Translations under genes and position numbers: made by a program
The notes under the pieces: generated by a model
Seen by the model: the letters and a program-made list of their open reading frames with translations, nothing else
The model's database searches: none
Told to the model about the DNA's origin: nothing
Shown: positions 9,149 through 19,436 of the stretch, piece after piece
How the letters are laid out: each line of letters opens with the position of its first letter
How positions within the stretch are numbered: position 1 is the stretch's first letter
From: Nostoc sp. UHCC 0926
Lineage (GTDB): Bacteria; Cyanobacteriota; Cyanobacteriia; Cyanobacteriales; Nostocaceae
NCBI RefSeq assembly: GCF_028623165.1
Contig: NZ_CP117768.1
Span: forward strand, 2,418,001 to 2,482,000
DNA: 64,000 nucleotides
Direction of reading: 5' to 3'

Positions 9149-12100
9149 ATGAAACGCATCGTCTTGGTTGCTGGGTTTGAATCGTTCAACGCTGACTTGT
9201 ACAGGAAAGCAGCTTTTTTAGCTAACTCTCGCTGTCCTGAGTTGGATATTCGAGTATTTAGCGATCGCGATCTTACTAGCATTCGCACCGAGGTAGAAGC
9301 AGCACTTCATGACGCTGATGTGTTTTTCGGTAGCCTACTATTTGATTATGACCAGGTTGTGTGGTTGCGCGATCGCATTGCCCAAATTCCCATCCGCCTG
9401 GTGTTTGAGTCAGCCTTGGAATTGATGAGTTTAACCAAGCTGGGTGACTTTGCCATTGGCGACAAACCTAAAGGAATGCCCAAACCAGTTAAATTCATCC
9501 TCGACAAATTTAGCAACGGACGAGAAGAAGACAAACTCGCTGGTTACATCAGCTTCTTAAAAATTGGCCCTAAACTACTGAAATACGTACCAGTGCAAAA
9601 AGTCCAAGACTTACGCAACTGGTTAATTATCTATGGTTACTGGAATGCTGGCGGCCCAGAAAACGTCGCTTCATTATTCTGGACACTGGCAGAAAAATAT
9701 TTGGGTTTAAAAGTCGGCGACATTCCCCCGCTAGTCGAAACCCCCAACATCGGATTACTCCATCCCGATTATCAAGGATTTTTTGAATCGCCCCGCGAAT
9801 ATTTAGAATGGTATAAAACCCATTGTAGAGACGCGATTAATCGCGTCTCCCCTAATCGCGTCTCCCCAGTTGTCGGAATTCTCCTCTACCGAAAACACGT
9901 CATCACCAAACAACCCTACATTCCCCAACTGATTCGCAGTTTTGAAAAAGCTGGGTTGATTCCTTTACCCATCTTCATCAACGGTGTAGAAGGACACGTG
10001 GCGGTACGAGATTTGATAACAACCGACTATGAAATTCACCAACGAGAACTAGGTAATATAGAGACTCCCTCACTATCTAATGAAGCAGTCAAAGTGGATG
10101 CGATCGTTTCGACAATTGGCTTTCCTCTGGTGGGTGGCCCGGCTGGTTCAATGGAAGCAGGGCGTCAGGTGGAAGTAGCAAAGCGCATCCTCACTGCCAA
10201 AAATGTACCTTATATAGTTGCTGCACCACTATTAATTCAAGATATTTCTTCGTGGACGCGCCAAGGTGTCGGCGGATTGCAAAGTGTGGTATTGTACGCG
10301 TTACCAGAACTGGATGGGGCTATTGATACCGTTCCCCTCGGTGGTTTGGTGGGCGAAAATATTTATCTGGTTCCCGAACGGGTGCAGCGATTAATTGGTA
10401 GGGTGAAAAGTTGGGTGGCTTTGCGGCAAAAACCTGCTTCGGAACGCAAGATTGCGATCATTTTATATGGGTTTCCTCCAGGTTATGGTGCTGTGGGGAC
10501 AGCGGCATTATTAAATGTCCCGCGTAGTTTGCTGAAGTTTCTCCACGCACTCAAAGAACAAGGTTACACTGTCGGAGATTTACCGGAAGATGGGGAAGAA
10601 TTGATTCGCTGGGTGAAAGAGGCGGATGAATCTTTAAATGACGGGGAAAATATCCCTGCATCTGTCAATGTTCGCACATTAGAAAAATGGTTGGGATATC
10701 TGCAAACTTCCCGTATCGAAAAACAATGGAAATCTCTTACGGGAACTGGTATTAAAACTTATGGCGATGAATTTCAAATTGGTGGTGTGCAATTAGGCAA
10801 TGTGTGGATAGGTGTACAACCACCTTTGGGGATACAAGGCGACCCGATGCGCTTAATGTTTGAACGAGATTTAACGCCTCATCCTCAATATGTAGCTTAT
10901 TATAAATGGCTGCAAAATGAGTTTCAAGCTGATGCTTTAGTTCACTTTGGAATGCATGGGACGGTGGAATGGTTGCCTGGTTGTCCGTTGGGGAATACGG
11001 GTTATTCTTGGTCGGATATTTTGTTAGGAAATTTGCCTAATCTATATATATATGCGGCGAATAATCCTTCTGAATCAATGTTGGCGAAACGTCGCGGTTA
11101 TGGTGTGTTGATTTCTCATAATGTGCCGCCTTATGGGCGTGCAGGTTTGTATAAGGAATTGGTGGCGTTGCGAGATTTGATTTCGGAGTATCGGGAAGAT
11201 CCACAAAAGAATTATGTGCTTAAAGAAGGGATTTGTAAAAAAATTGTGGACTCTGGGTTAGATGCAGATTGTCCGTTTGAGGATGCTAAACGGTTGGGGA
11301 TTGCGTTTACTCCAGAAAATGTTCGGATGTTTAGCGGTCATGCTTTTGATGATTATTTGGTGGAGTTGTATGAATATTTGCAGGTTTTAGAAAATCGGTT
11401 GTTTTCTTCTGGGTTACATACTTTGGGGGAAGCACCGAATGAGGAGGAATTGGGGTCGTATTTGGAGGCTTATTTTGGAGACGAACCGCCAAGACGCCAA
11501 GAACGCCAAGAGGAGGAAAGACTAATAAGGGATTTGTTGATGCAATCTACGGATGAGTTAACGAATTTGTTAAGGGGGTTGAATGGGGAGTATATTCAGC
11601 CTGCGCCTGGTGGGGATTTGTTACGGGATGGGGCTGGTGTTTTGCCTACGGGGAGGAATATTCATGCTTTAGATCCTTATCGGATGCCTTCGCCTGTGGC
11701 GTATGAACGGGGACGAGAAATTGCTCAAAAAATTATCGCGCAGCATTTGGATGAATATGGGAAGTATCCGGAAACGATCGCGGTGATGCTTTGGGGATTG
11801 GATGCGATTAAAACTAAGGGTGAATCTTTGGGGATTTTGTTGGAGTTGGTGGGGGCTGAACCTGTTAAGGAAGGAACTGGTAGAATTGTTCGTTATGAAT
11901 TGAAGCCGTTGGTGGAGGTTGGACATCCCCGCATTGATGTGTTGGGTAATTTGTCTGGGATTTTCCGGGATAGTTTTGTAAATATCATCGAATTGTTGGA
12001 TGATTTATTTCAACGGGCGGCTGATGCTGATGAACCGGAAAATCAAAATTTTATTAGAAGACATGCTTTAGCTTTAAAAGCCCAAGGGGTGGAAAATGCA

Positions 12101-12823
12101 TCGGCGAGATTGTTTTCTAATCCGGCGGGTGATTTTGGTTCTTTGGTGAACGATCGCGTGGTGGATGGGAATTGGGAATCTGGTGAGGAGTTGGGGAATA
12201 CTTGGCAAAGTCGCAATGTGTTTAGCTATGGGAGAGAAGATAAAGGTCAAGCTAGACCGGAAGTGTTGAATACGTTGTTGAAAACTAGCGATCGCATTGT
12301 TCAAGAAATCGATTCGGTAGAATATGGTTTAACTGATATTCAAGAATATTACGCCAATACCGGCGGTTTGAAAAGGGCAGCAGAAAAACAAGGCGGTAAG
12401 AAGGTTACAACTAGTTTTGTGGAAAGTTTCTCGAAGGATACTACACCCCGCAATTTGGATGATTTGCTGCGAATGGAGTACCGCACTAAGTTGGTAAATC
12501 CTAAATGGGCACAAGCGATGGCCAATCAAGGTTCTGGTGGTGCGTTTGAAATTTCTCAACGGATGACGGCGTTGATTGGTTGGGGTGGTACTGCCGATTT
12601 TACCGATGATTGGGTTTATGACCAAGCGGCTGATACTTATGCTTTAGATGCAGAGATGGCGGATAAATTACGTAAGGCAAATCCTGAAGCTTTTCGCAAT
12701 ATTTTAGGGAGAATGTTGGAGGCGCATGGGCGGGGTTTCTGGGAAGCTGATGGTGAGAAGTTAGATAAGTTGCGCCAGTTGTATGAGTTGACAGATGAGG
12801 AGTTGGAGGGTGTGACGGTTTAG
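9149..12823 (+). CDS. chlH: Magnesium chelatase subunit H (ChlH/BchH family)
   Basis: 1224 residues. The N-terminal domain (MKRIVLVAGFESFNADLYRK, about 1-160) is the ChlH-specific region. The rest is the CobN/Mg-chelatase core, with LVHFGMHGTVEWLPG, GNLPNLYIYAANNPSESMLA, MLWGLDAIKTKGESLG, GHPRIDVLGNLSGIFRDSF and a C-terminal GRMLEAHGRGFWEADGEKL. It binds protoporphyrin IX and, with ChlI and ChlD, inserts magnesium, the first committed step of chlorophyll synthesis. It is somewhat shorter than the usual cyanobacterial ChlH of about 1330 residues, so it may be a second paralogue. Two in-frame repeat insertions are visible: residues about 226-240 (22-bp palindrome) and about 778-788 (CGCCAAGA repeats giving PRRQERQEEE). 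ChlI and ChlD are not nearby. Confidence 0.93.
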   Translation: MKRIVLVAGFESFNADLYRKAAFLANSRCPELDIRVFSDRDLTSIRTEVEAALHDADVFFGSLLFDYDQVVWLRDRIAQIPIRLVFESALELMSLTKLGDFAIGDKPKGMPKPVKFILDKFSNGREEDKLAGYISFLKIGPKLLKYVPVQKVQDLRNWLIIYGYWNAGGPENVASLFWTLAEKYLGLKVGDIPPLVETPNIGLLHPDYQGFFESPREYLEWYKTHCRDAINRVSPNRVSPVVGILLYRKHVITKQPYIPQLIRSFEKAGLIPLPIFINGVEGHVAVRDLITTDYEIHQRELGNIETPSLSNEAVKVDAIVSTIGFPLVGGPAGSMEAGRQVEVAKRILTAKNVPYIVAAPLLIQDISSWTRQGVGGLQSVVLYALPELDGAIDTVPLGGLVGENIYLVPERVQRLIGRVKSWVALRQKPASERKIAIILYGFPPGYGAVGTAALLNVPRSLLKFLHALKEQGYTVGDLPEDGEELIRWVKEADESLNDGENIPASVNVRTLEKWLGYLQTSRIEKQWKSLTGTGIKTYGDEFQIGGVQLGNVWIGVQPPLGIQGDPMRLMFERDLTPHPQYVAYYKWLQNEFQADALVHFGMHGTVEWLPGCPLGNTGYSWSDILLGNLPNLYIYAANNPSESMLAKRRGYGVLISHNVPPYGRAGLYKELVALRDLISEYREDPQKNYVLKEGICKKIVDSGLDADCPFEDAKRLGIAFTPENVRMFSGHAFDDYLVELYEYLQVLENRLFSSGLHTLGEAPNEEELGSYLEAYFGDEPPRRQERQEEERLIRDLLMQSTDELTNLLRGLNGEYIQPAPGGDLLRDGAGVLPTGRNIHALDPYRMPSPVAYERGREIAQKIIAQHLDEYGKYPETIAVMLWGLDAIKTKGESLGILLELVGAEPVKEGTGRIVRYELKPLVEVGHPRIDVLGNLSGIFRDSFVNIIELLDDLFQRAADADEPENQNFIRRHALALKAQGVENASARLFSNPAGDFGSLVNDRVVDGNWESGEELGNTWQSRNVFSYGREDKGQARPEVLNTLLKTSDRIVQEIDSVEYGLTDIQEYYANTGGLKRAAEKQGGKKVTTSFVESFSKDTTPRNLDDLLRMEYRTKLVNPKWAQAMANQGSGGAFEISQRMTALIGWGGTADFTDDWVYDQAADTYALDAEMADKLRKANPEAFRNILGRMLEAHGRGFWEADGEKLDKLRQLYELTDEELEGVTV
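9828..9849. repeat. 22-bp perfect palindrome inside chlH
   Basis: GAGACGCGATTAATCGCGTC plus TC reads identically on both strands. It is followed by a second partial copy, CTAATCGCGTCTCC. The same palindrome occurs between ureF and ureG at 41753-41773, and a relative (GCGATAAATCGCC arms) is at 63422-63482. Here it adds residues [13 protein letters not shown] without breaking the frame. Confidence 0.8.
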
Positions 12824-12875
12824 AGAGTTGAGTACGTTAGCATTTGATATCTCGTAACATTCAATAGCAAATTAT

Positions 12876-13097
12876 ATGGAAAACTCTTTTACTGCTGTAT
12901 TTGAAAAGATAGATGATTGGTATATTGGCTACGTGCAGGAGTTACCCGGTGCTAATGTACAAGAGAGAACGCTGGAAGAAGCTAGAGAAAGCCTACGGGA
13001 AGCGATAGAGTTAATTTTAATATCAAATCGGGAACTTGCAGAGCAACAACTCTCCGGTAAAGATGTCGTCCGTGAACAGATTACTGTCAAATTATAG
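12876..13097 (+). CDS. hicB: HicB-family antitoxin
   Basis: 73 residues with the HicB/UPF0150 partial RNase H-like fold: FTAVFEKIDDWYIGYVQELP, then GANVQERTLEEARESLREAI. It would bind and neutralise the HicA ribonuclease and repress the operon. The stop overlaps the first base of the next gene's GTG (TAGTG), showing translational coupling. There is no extra DNA-binding domain; many short HicB proteins also lack one. It sits just after chlH, with which it is unlikely to be related in function. Confidence 0.85.
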   Translation: MENSFTAVFEKIDDWYIGYVQELPGANVQERTLEEARESLREAIELILISNRELAEQQLSGKDVVREQITVKL

Positions 13098-13282
13098 TGA
13101 AAAGACGTGAATTGATTCGCCATTTGCAAGAGAACGGCTGTTTGTTTCTTCGAGAGGGTGGAAGGCATACGATTTATTACAATCCATCGAACAACAGAAC
13201 CTCAGCAGTTCCAAGACATACTGAGATTGTTGATATTCTATCTATCAAGATTTGCAAAGATTTGGATATTTCCCCACCCTAG
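13097..13282 (+). CDS. hicA: HicA-family mRNA interferase toxin
   Basis: 61 residues, typical for HicA/YcfA toxins: MKRRELIRHLQENGCLFLRE, then GGRHTIYYN with the catalytic histidine (about residue 26). The tail RTSAVPRHTEIVDILSIKIC is characteristic, as is the double-stranded-RNA-binding-like size. It would cut mRNA in a ribosome-independent way when free of HicB. The start is GTG, overlapping the hicB stop by one base. The order antitoxin-toxin is the less common order for hicAB loci but is well known in cyanobacteria. Confidence 0.87.
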   Translation: MKRRELIRHLQENGCLFLREGGRHTIYYNPSNNRTSAVPRHTEIVDILSIKICKDLDISPP

Positions 13283-13344
13283 TGTTGTAGGGTGCGTTAC
13301 ACGTTTCACGCTAAGAGATTTCCAACAAATAAATTATCCAATCT

Positions 13345-13404
13345 TGTGGGGTGGGTCGAAAAGCCTGTTTTTAGCTACGGGCGGGCTTTTCAGCCCACCC
13401 CACA
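13345..13404. repeat. 60-bp inverted repeat (21-bp arms) after hicA
   Basis: TGTGGGGTGGGTCGAAAAGC at 13345-13364 pairs, with two mismatches, with the complement of 13384-13404 (GGCTTTTCAGCCCACCCCAC plus A). The loop is about 18 nt. It is a dispersed palindrome; a similar GGGCGGGC/GCCCACCCC piece is at about 24462-24485. It could act as a transcript end for hicBA. Confidence 0.6.
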
Positions 13405-13450
13405 ATCAGTAGTAATGACATACTTATAAATTTTCCCACCTACCTACTTA

Positions 13451-13652
13451 ATTGTATCGACTAACAATGCCATTGTATCGACTGACAATGCCATTGCATC
13501 GACTGACAATGCCATTGCATCGATTGACAATGGCATTGTATCAACTAACAATGCGATCGCATCAACTAACAATGCGATCGCATCGACTGACAATGCCATT
13601 GCATCAACTAACAATGCCATTGCATCAACTAACAATGCCATTGCATCGACTT
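13451..13652. repeat. Tandem array, 21-bp unit, 9 copies plus a partial
   Basis: Units of exactly 21 bp, consensus ATTGCATCGACTGACAATGC then C, run from 13451 to 13639 with a degenerate tenth to 13652. Some units carry GCGATCGC instead of GCCATTGC, so HIP1 sites have arisen within the array. Because 21 is a multiple of three, every frame stays open, giving spurious open frames on both strands. It is placed between hicBA and the 13766 gene. Confidence 0.92.
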
Positions 13653-13765
13653 GCAAAAATTAACCCACGTTTCCTTAACTTTGTTCTATCTAAAAATCTC
13701 ATTTACTGTTAGTTTTTTTGTTCCAATGGGCACATTAAACTTATCCATTACAACAGTATGCATAT

Positions 13766-14137
13766 ATGCCTACCCAAGATAAAACCCGCCGTTTGCCCTC
13801 TCAATCAATTAGTCAAGATATTACTTCATTACACGGTTTGCAAACTGTCAGTACCTATGATACAACCCGTGCTGATGCCTCTGTAGCAAACTTACTGCAA
13901 GCTTATCAGGATATGTTAATGCAGCAACAAGCCGAAACCGAAAAACTAACTTTATACCGCGCTGCTACCGATGCTGCACGATTAGCAGAATGGGAATTTC
14001 ACAATGCTGTATTAGCCATGAAAGAAGTAATCCGTGGACAATATGGGTCAGATAGCGACGAAGCCCAAGCGGTTGGACTAAAGAAAAAATCAGAGCGCAA
14101 GCGTCCTTCCCGCAAAAAGTCAGTTGCGATGGCGTAA
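13766..14137 (+). CDS. Conserved-looking hypothetical protein, 123 residues
   Basis: No family was recognised. The protein is hydrophilic. Its middle is helical and glutamine-rich (LLQAYQDMLMQQQAETEKL), followed by AARLAEWEFHNAVLAMKEVI, probably a short helical hairpin. It ends in a strongly basic tail (KKKSERKRPSRKKSVAMA) that could bind nucleic acid. It has no signal peptide or membrane segment. A well-formed terminator follows at 14172-14222, which supports it as a transcribed gene. The alternative, a chance frame, is less likely given amino-acid composition and the terminator. Confidence 0.65.
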   Translation: MPTQDKTRRLPSQSISQDITSLHGLQTVSTYDTTRADASVANLLQAYQDMLMQQQAETEKLTLYRAATDAARLAEWEFHNAVLAMKEVIRGQYGSDSDEAQAVGLKKKSERKRPSRKKSVAMA

Positions 14138-14171
14138 CCGCCCGCCCGAACGCAAGGTAATCAACAATAAT

Positions 14172-14222
14172 AAAAGAGACGCAGTAAACCCGCCTAAAGC
14201 GCTAGTTCACTGCGTCTTTTTT
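14172..14222 (+). terminator. Intrinsic terminator after the 13766 gene
   Basis: GAGACGCAGTAAAC pairs with GTTCACTGCGTCTTTTTT. This is a stem of about 13 bp with a loop of about 16 nt containing a small internal GC stem, ending in a run of T. It sits 35 bp after the stop codon. Confidence 0.8.
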
Positions 14223-14432
14223 GGTAACAACAAGCTCTACTAGCAGAGATACTACACAAACCCCATAGCAAACTCCCCTCCTGCCCCCTACCCCCTGCCT
14301 CCTTGCCTTTCCCCCGTTATCATTAGAAGTTAGTATGCATTACGGGTGCAAACCGGAATATAGAGTAACGAATTGCTTTAAGAAAACCTCTTTTAAACAC
14401 GAAAACCTAGTAAATTCTTTAGAAATAAGGCT

Positions 14433-17400
14433 ATGGCAACCGAACAGTTAACTAGAGACAGCGACAATCTAGATTTAAATCAGCTACTAAGAACGCTGAA
14501 TGCTGTTAAACAGGGTGACTTCTCGGCTCGGATGCCCATAGACCATACTGGTGTGGCGGGGAAAATAGCTGACACGCTCAATGATATTATTGACCATAAT
14601 GAGCGGATGGCGGCCGAGCTACAGCGAATTGGCAATGTTGTCGGCAAAGAAGGCAAAATTGCCGAACGCGCCTCTCTGGGAAATGTTCGCGGTTCATGGT
14701 CAGATTGTGTTACTTCTGTCAATACTCTGATTACAGATTTAGTTCAACCAACAGCAGAAACTACTCGTGTGATTCGGTCAGTTGCCAATGGTGACTTATC
14801 GCAAACGATCGCCACAGAAATTGACGGCAGACCTTTGCAAGGTGAGTTTCTCCAAACTGCTAATATCGTCAACACGATGGTGGATCGACTCGGTTCTTTT
14901 GCTAGTGAAGTGATCCGGGTTGCGCGTGAGGTGGGAACTGAAGGGAAGTTGGGTGTCCAAGCCCAAGTGCAAGGTGTCGCTGGCACTTGGAAAGATTTGA
15001 CTGATAGCGTTAACTTGATGGCAGGAAATCTCACCGGACAGGTGCGAAATATTGCCGAAGTTGCCACTGCGATCGCTAACGGTGACTTATCCAAAAAAAT
15101 CACTGTCGATGTTAAAGGCGAAATTCTGCAACTCAAAAACACCGTCAACACGATGGTGGATCAGCTTAATTCTTTTGCAAGTGAAGTGACGCGGGTGGCG
15201 CGTGAGGTGGGAAGCGAGGGTAAACTGGGTGTACAAGCAGATGTGCGCGGTGTGGCTGGCACTTGGAAAGATTTAACTGATAGCGTGAACTTCATGGCGG
15301 GAAGCTTAACCGCACAGGTGCGAAACATTGCCACCGTCACCACCGCCGTAGCTAATGGTGACTTATCTAAAAAAATCTCCGTTGATGTCAAAGGTGAAAT
15401 TTTAGAGTTGAAAAACACCATCAACACGATGGTGGATCAACTTAATTCTTTTGCAAGTGAAGTGACGCGGGTGGCGCGGGAGGTGGGAACTGAAGGGAAG
15501 TTGGGTGTGCAAGCGGAAGTTAAAGGTGTCGCCGGAACTTGGAAAGATTTGACCGACAGTGTAAACTTTATGGCGGGAAGTTTGACGGCGCAAGTGCGAA
15601 ACATTGCCGAAGTTACCACAGCTGTAGCTAATGGCGACCTTTCCAAGAAAATCACTGTCGATGTTAAAGGCGAAATTCTGGAACTTAAAAACACCATCAA
15701 CACAATGGTGGATCAACTCAACTCCTTTGCAAGTGAAGTGACGCGGGTGGCGCGGGAGGTGGGAACTGAAGGTAAATTAGGCGTGCAAGCTTACGTTAGA
15801 GGAGTTGCAGGCACTTGGAAAGATTTGACAGACAACGTTAACTCGATGGCGGGGAACTTAACGGCCCAAGTTCGCAACATCGCGGAAGTTACAAAGGCGG
15901 TAGCTAATGGTGACCTTTCTAAGAAAATTACCGTCGATGCCAGAGGCGAAATTTTAGACTTGAAGAATACCACTAATACGATGGTTGATCAACTAAGTTC
16001 CTTTGCAAGTGAAGTAACGCGGGTGGCGCGGGAAGTGGGAACTGAAGGGAAGTTAGGCGGACAAGCACAAGTCCAAGGTGTTGCAGGGACTTGGAAAGAT
16101 TTAACAGACAACGTGAACTCAATGGCGGGGAACTTAACAGCCCAAGTGCGCGGTATTGCTAGAGTTGTAACGGCGGTTGCTAACGGTGACTTGAAACGGA
16201 AACTGATGTTAGATGCCAAGGGAGAAATTGAAACTTTGGCAGAGACAATCAACGAAATGATTGATACCCTAGCGACGTTTGCCAATCAAGTAACCACAGT
16301 AGCAAGAGAAGTGGGAATTGAAGGGAAGTTAGGGGGACAAGCGAGAGTACCTGGGGCGGCTGGAACTTGGAAAGATTTGACAGATAACGTCAACGAACTC
16401 GCTGCTACACTTACCACCCAGTTGCGATCGCTGGCAGAAGTTGCTACAGCTGTAACTAAGGGCGATTTAACTCGTTCAATTGCCGTCGAAGCGCTAGGGG
16501 AAGTTGCCATCCTCAAAGACAACATTAACCAGATGATTGCCAATCTGCGGGAGACAACGCAGAAAAACACTGAACAAGATTGGTTGAAAACTAACTTAGC
16601 CAAGTTTACCCGAATGCTCCAAGGGCAGCGAGACTTGGAAACTGTATCTAAACTAATTCTCTCAGAATTGGCACCCTTGGTAGGAGCGCAACACGGTGTA
16701 TTCTTCTTGATGGAGTATGGGGAAAATACGCCGTATTTGAAATTAATTAGTAGCTACGCTTACCGCGAACGTAGACATCTGGCTAACCGCTTCCACTTGG
16801 GTGAAGGCTTGGTGGGACAATGCGCTTTAGAAAAAGAGCGAATTCTGCTGACGGAAGTGCCAAGTGATTATGTCAGAATTTCCTCTGGTTTAGGAGAAGC
16901 AACTCCACTTAATGCCGTGGTGTTACCTCTAGTTTTTGAAGGACAGGTGACAGCAGTCATAGAATTAGCTTCATTTCGCCGCTTTAGCGAAATTCATTTG
17001 ACATTCTTCGACCAACTTACCGAAAGTATAGCGATCGTCCTGAACACGATCGCAGCATCGATGCGAACTGAAGAATTACTCAAGCAGTCGCAATCTTTGG
17101 CTGAAGAACTCCAAACCCAGCAAAGTGAACTCCGCCAAACCAACCAGCGCTTAGAACAACAAGCCCAATCCCTCAAAGCCTCCGAGGATTTACTCAAAGG
17201 ACAGCAAGAGGAATTGCAACAAACCAATGCTGAGTTAGAAGAAAAGGCAGAGTTGTTAGCTACGCAGAAGAAAGAAGTCGAGCGCAAAAATCAGGAAATT
17301 GAACAAGCAAGACTCTCTTTGGAAGACAAGGCTGAACAACTCACCCTCTCCTCAAAATACAAATCAGAATTTCTCGCCAACATGTCCCATGAACTGCGGA

Positions 17401-19418
17401 CACCGCTGAACAGCTTGTTAATTTTGGCGAAGTTGTTGTCAGATAACATTGATCACAACCTCACCAACAAGCAAGTCGAATACAGCCAGACAATTTACTC
17501 AGCAGGTACTGATTTGTTGACGTTAATCAATGACATTCTGGATCTCGCTAAAATTGAATCTGGAACTATGTCGATTGACATGACCCAAATGCTGTTAGCA
17601 GAGTTGGGCGAACAGACTGAGCGCACCTTCCGAGAAATAGCTCAAAGCAAAAGACTTGGCTTCGCAATTGAATTTGCTCCCGAATTGCCAATCAGCATCA
17701 ATACAGATGTCAAACGCTTACAACAGGTGTTGAAAAATCTCCTCTCCAACGCTTTTAAATTTACAGAGCATGGGGAGGTACGCTTAAAGATTGCGCTGGC
17801 GAAGCAGGGATGGAGCAACGACCAGAAAACTTTAAATAGCGCCCAGCTTGTGATTGCCTTCTCAGTCAGCGATACAGGCATTGGCATTGCCCCCGATAAG
17901 CAGAAAGTGATTTTTGAGGCATTTCAGCAAGCCGATGGCTCTACCAGTCGGAGATATGGCGGCACCGGATTGGGCTTATCAATTAGCCGCGAAATCGCTC
18001 ATCTCTTTGGTGGCGAAATTAAATTAGTCAGTCAACCCGGTCAAGGTAGCACGTTTACGTTCTATCTACCACAATTGAGTCAACAGTCAAGAGTCCATAG
18101 TCAAGAGTCTACATTAATATTTCCCACTCCCTACTTAGCCCCGGCTAAACCAGAGCTATCCGCTAACAGCACTCAGCCCCGGCTAAACCAGAGCTATCCA
18201 CTAACAACAGTTTTAAATGACGATCGCACTACTATTGACATAGGCGATCGCGTGTTGTTAATTGTCGAAGATGACGTTAACTTTGCGCGTATCCTCATAG
18301 AGATGGCGCAACAGCATGGATTCAAAGTAATAACAGCCCAAAACGGCAGTATAGGTTTGACACTAGCGCAGCAATTCCTGCCTTCAGCTATTTTGCTAGA
18401 TATTAGGTTACCAGAAATGGATGGTTGGACGGTATTGGATCGCTTGAAACATGACCAAAATACGCGTCACATTCCTGTACATATTATGAGCGTTGAGGAA
18501 GGGAGACAACGCGGTTTGCAACTAGGAGCGATCGCATATCTGCAAAAGCCTTTAACCAGCCAGACAATATCTGAGGCGTTGACTAAAATTAAAGGTTTTG
18601 TTGAGCGCCAGGTGAAAAATTTGTTAGTAGTTGAAGATGATCATACTCAACGGCTTAGTATTGTCGAGTTGATTGGCAACAGCGATGTTTCTACCATTGC
18701 TGTTGGTACAGGTGCAGAGGCGCTAGAAGCTATTCGTGCCCAGCATTTTGATTGCCTAGTTCTCGATTTAGGACTACCTGACATGACTGGGTTTGAACTG
18801 ATCGAGCAGATAAAGCTTCTACCTAACGGCAAAACATTACCAATTATTGTCTACACAGGTAGAGAAATTAGCAAAGCTCAAGAAACAGAACTCAGGCGGA
18901 TTGCCGAAACAATCATCATTAAAGATGTGCGATCGCCCGAACGTCTCCTGGATGAAACAGCATTGTTTTTACACCGAGTCCAAGCAAATTTACCTGCACC
19001 CAAGCGAGAAATACTCGAACAACTGCATTCACAAGACTATTTACTCACTGGCAAGAAAGCGCTAATTATAGACGACGATGTGCGTAATATCTTTGCGCTG
19101 ACAAGTATGCTGGAGCGTTATCAAATACAGGTTTTATATGCTGAAAACGGTAGGGAGGGTATCGCCCTGTTAGAAACTACACCAGAGATTGATGTCGTTT
19201 TGATGGACGTAATGATGCCAGAAATGGACGGTTACGAAACAACACGCGTAATCCGCCAAAACGATCAATTTAAATCTTTGCCGATTATTGCACTGACCGC
19301 TAAAGCCATGCAAGGCGATCGCGAGAAGTGTATTCAAGCCGGCGCATCCGACTACATCACCAAACCCGTAGATACTGAACAACTGCTTTCACTATTGCGA
19401 GTTTGGCTATACCGTTAA
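14433..19418 (+). CDS. Soluble poly-HAMP hybrid sensor histidine kinase with GAF and three receiver domains
   Basis: 1661 residues. Residues about 10-700 are a chain of HAMP units, about 15 in all. Two unit types alternate ([20 protein letters not shown] and [10 protein letters not shown] then [13 protein letters not shown]), giving a repeat of about 92 residues. Next come a GAF domain (about 735-880), a Q/E-rich coiled coil (about 885-980), HisKA with phospho-acceptor near H986 ([10 protein letters not shown]) and HATPase_c ([19 protein letters not shown]). Three receiver domains follow (VEDD about 1275, VEDD about 1397, DDDV about 1544). No membrane segment is seen. The layout resembles the fungal Nik1 osmosensors and cyanobacterial relatives. 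A 26-bp duplication near 18139-18199 lengthens the linker before the first receiver. Its stimulus is unknown. Confidence 0.93.
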   Translation: MATEQLTRDSDNLDLNQLLRTLNAVKQGDFSARMPIDHTGVAGKIADTLNDIIDHNERMAAELQRIGNVVGKEGKIAERASLGNVRGSWSDCVTSVNTLITDLVQPTAETTRVIRSVANGDLSQTIATEIDGRPLQGEFLQTANIVNTMVDRLGSFASEVIRVAREVGTEGKLGVQAQVQGVAGTWKDLTDSVNLMAGNLTGQVRNIAEVATAIANGDLSKKITVDVKGEILQLKNTVNTMVDQLNSFASEVTRVAREVGSEGKLGVQADVRGVAGTWKDLTDSVNFMAGSLTAQVRNIATVTTAVANGDLSKKISVDVKGEILELKNTINTMVDQLNSFASEVTRVAREVGTEGKLGVQAEVKGVAGTWKDLTDSVNFMAGSLTAQVRNIAEVTTAVANGDLSKKITVDVKGEILELKNTINTMVDQLNSFASEVTRVAREVGTEGKLGVQAYVRGVAGTWKDLTDNVNSMAGNLTAQVRNIAEVTKAVANGDLSKKITVDARGEILDLKNTTNTMVDQLSSFASEVTRVAREVGTEGKLGGQAQVQGVAGTWKDLTDNVNSMAGNLTAQVRGIARVVTAVANGDLKRKLMLDAKGEIETLAETINEMIDTLATFANQVTTVAREVGIEGKLGGQARVPGAAGTWKDLTDNVNELAATLTTQLRSLAEVATAVTKGDLTRSIAVEALGEVAILKDNINQMIANLRETTQKNTEQDWLKTNLAKFTRMLQGQRDLETVSKLILSELAPLVGAQHGVFFLMEYGENTPYLKLISSYAYRERRHLANRFHLGEGLVGQCALEKERILLTEVPSDYVRISSGLGEATPLNAVVLPLVFEGQVTAVIELASFRRFSEIHLTFFDQLTESIAIVLNTIAASMRTEELLKQSQSLAEELQTQQSELRQTNQRLEQQAQSLKASEDLLKGQQEELQQTNAELEEKAELLATQKKEVERKNQEIEQARLSLEDKAEQLTLSSKYKSEFLANMSHELRTPLNSLLILAKLLSDNIDHNLTNKQVEYSQTIYSAGTDLLTLINDILDLAKIESGTMSIDMTQMLLAELGEQTERTFREIAQSKRLGFAIEFAPELPISINTDVKRLQQVLKNLLSNAFKFTEHGEVRLKIALAKQGWSNDQKTLNSAQLVIAFSVSDTGIGIAPDKQKVIFEAFQQADGSTSRRYGGTGLGLSISREIAHLFGGEIKLVSQPGQGSTFTFYLPQLSQQSRVHSQESTLIFPTPYLAPAKPELSANSTQPRLNQSYPLTTVLNDDRTTIDIGDRVLLIVEDDVNFARILIEMAQQHGFKVITAQNGSIGLTLAQQFLPSAILLDIRLPEMDGWTVLDRLKHDQNTRHIPVHIMSVEEGRQRGLQLGAIAYLQKPLTSQTISEALTKIKGFVERQVKNLLVVEDDHTQRLSIVELIGNSDVSTIAVGTGAEALEAIRAQHFDCLVLDLGLPDMTGFELIEQIKLLPNGKTLPIIVYTGREISKAQETELRRIAETIIIKDVRSPERLLDETALFLHRVQANLPAPKREILEQLHSQDYLLTGKKALIIDDDVRNIFALTSMLERYQIQVLYAENGREGIALLETTPEIDVVLMDVMMPEMDGYETTRVIRQNDQFKSLPIIALTAKAMQGDREKCIQAGASDYITKPVDTEQLLSLLRVWLYR

Positions 19419-19436
19419 CCGCAGAGAACAGCGATC

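Noticed and set aside
13451..13652. CRISPR array
   Set aside because: The 21-bp units are directly adjacent with no unique spacers; the same holds for the other four arrays. No CRISPR array was found despite the cas6 relic.
13444..13712. Open frames on both strands that translate the 21-bp array (VDAMALL and RLTMPLHQ repeats)
   Set aside because: A 21-bp period keeps all frames open; the products are low-complexity with no start signal. Same for 20589-20882, 30975-31471, 42397-42633 and 56997-57645.
14480..16603. Series of minus-strand open frames opposite the poly-HAMP region
   Set aside because: They repeat with the HAMP units and are mirror images of the strong plus-strand frame; no family resemblance.
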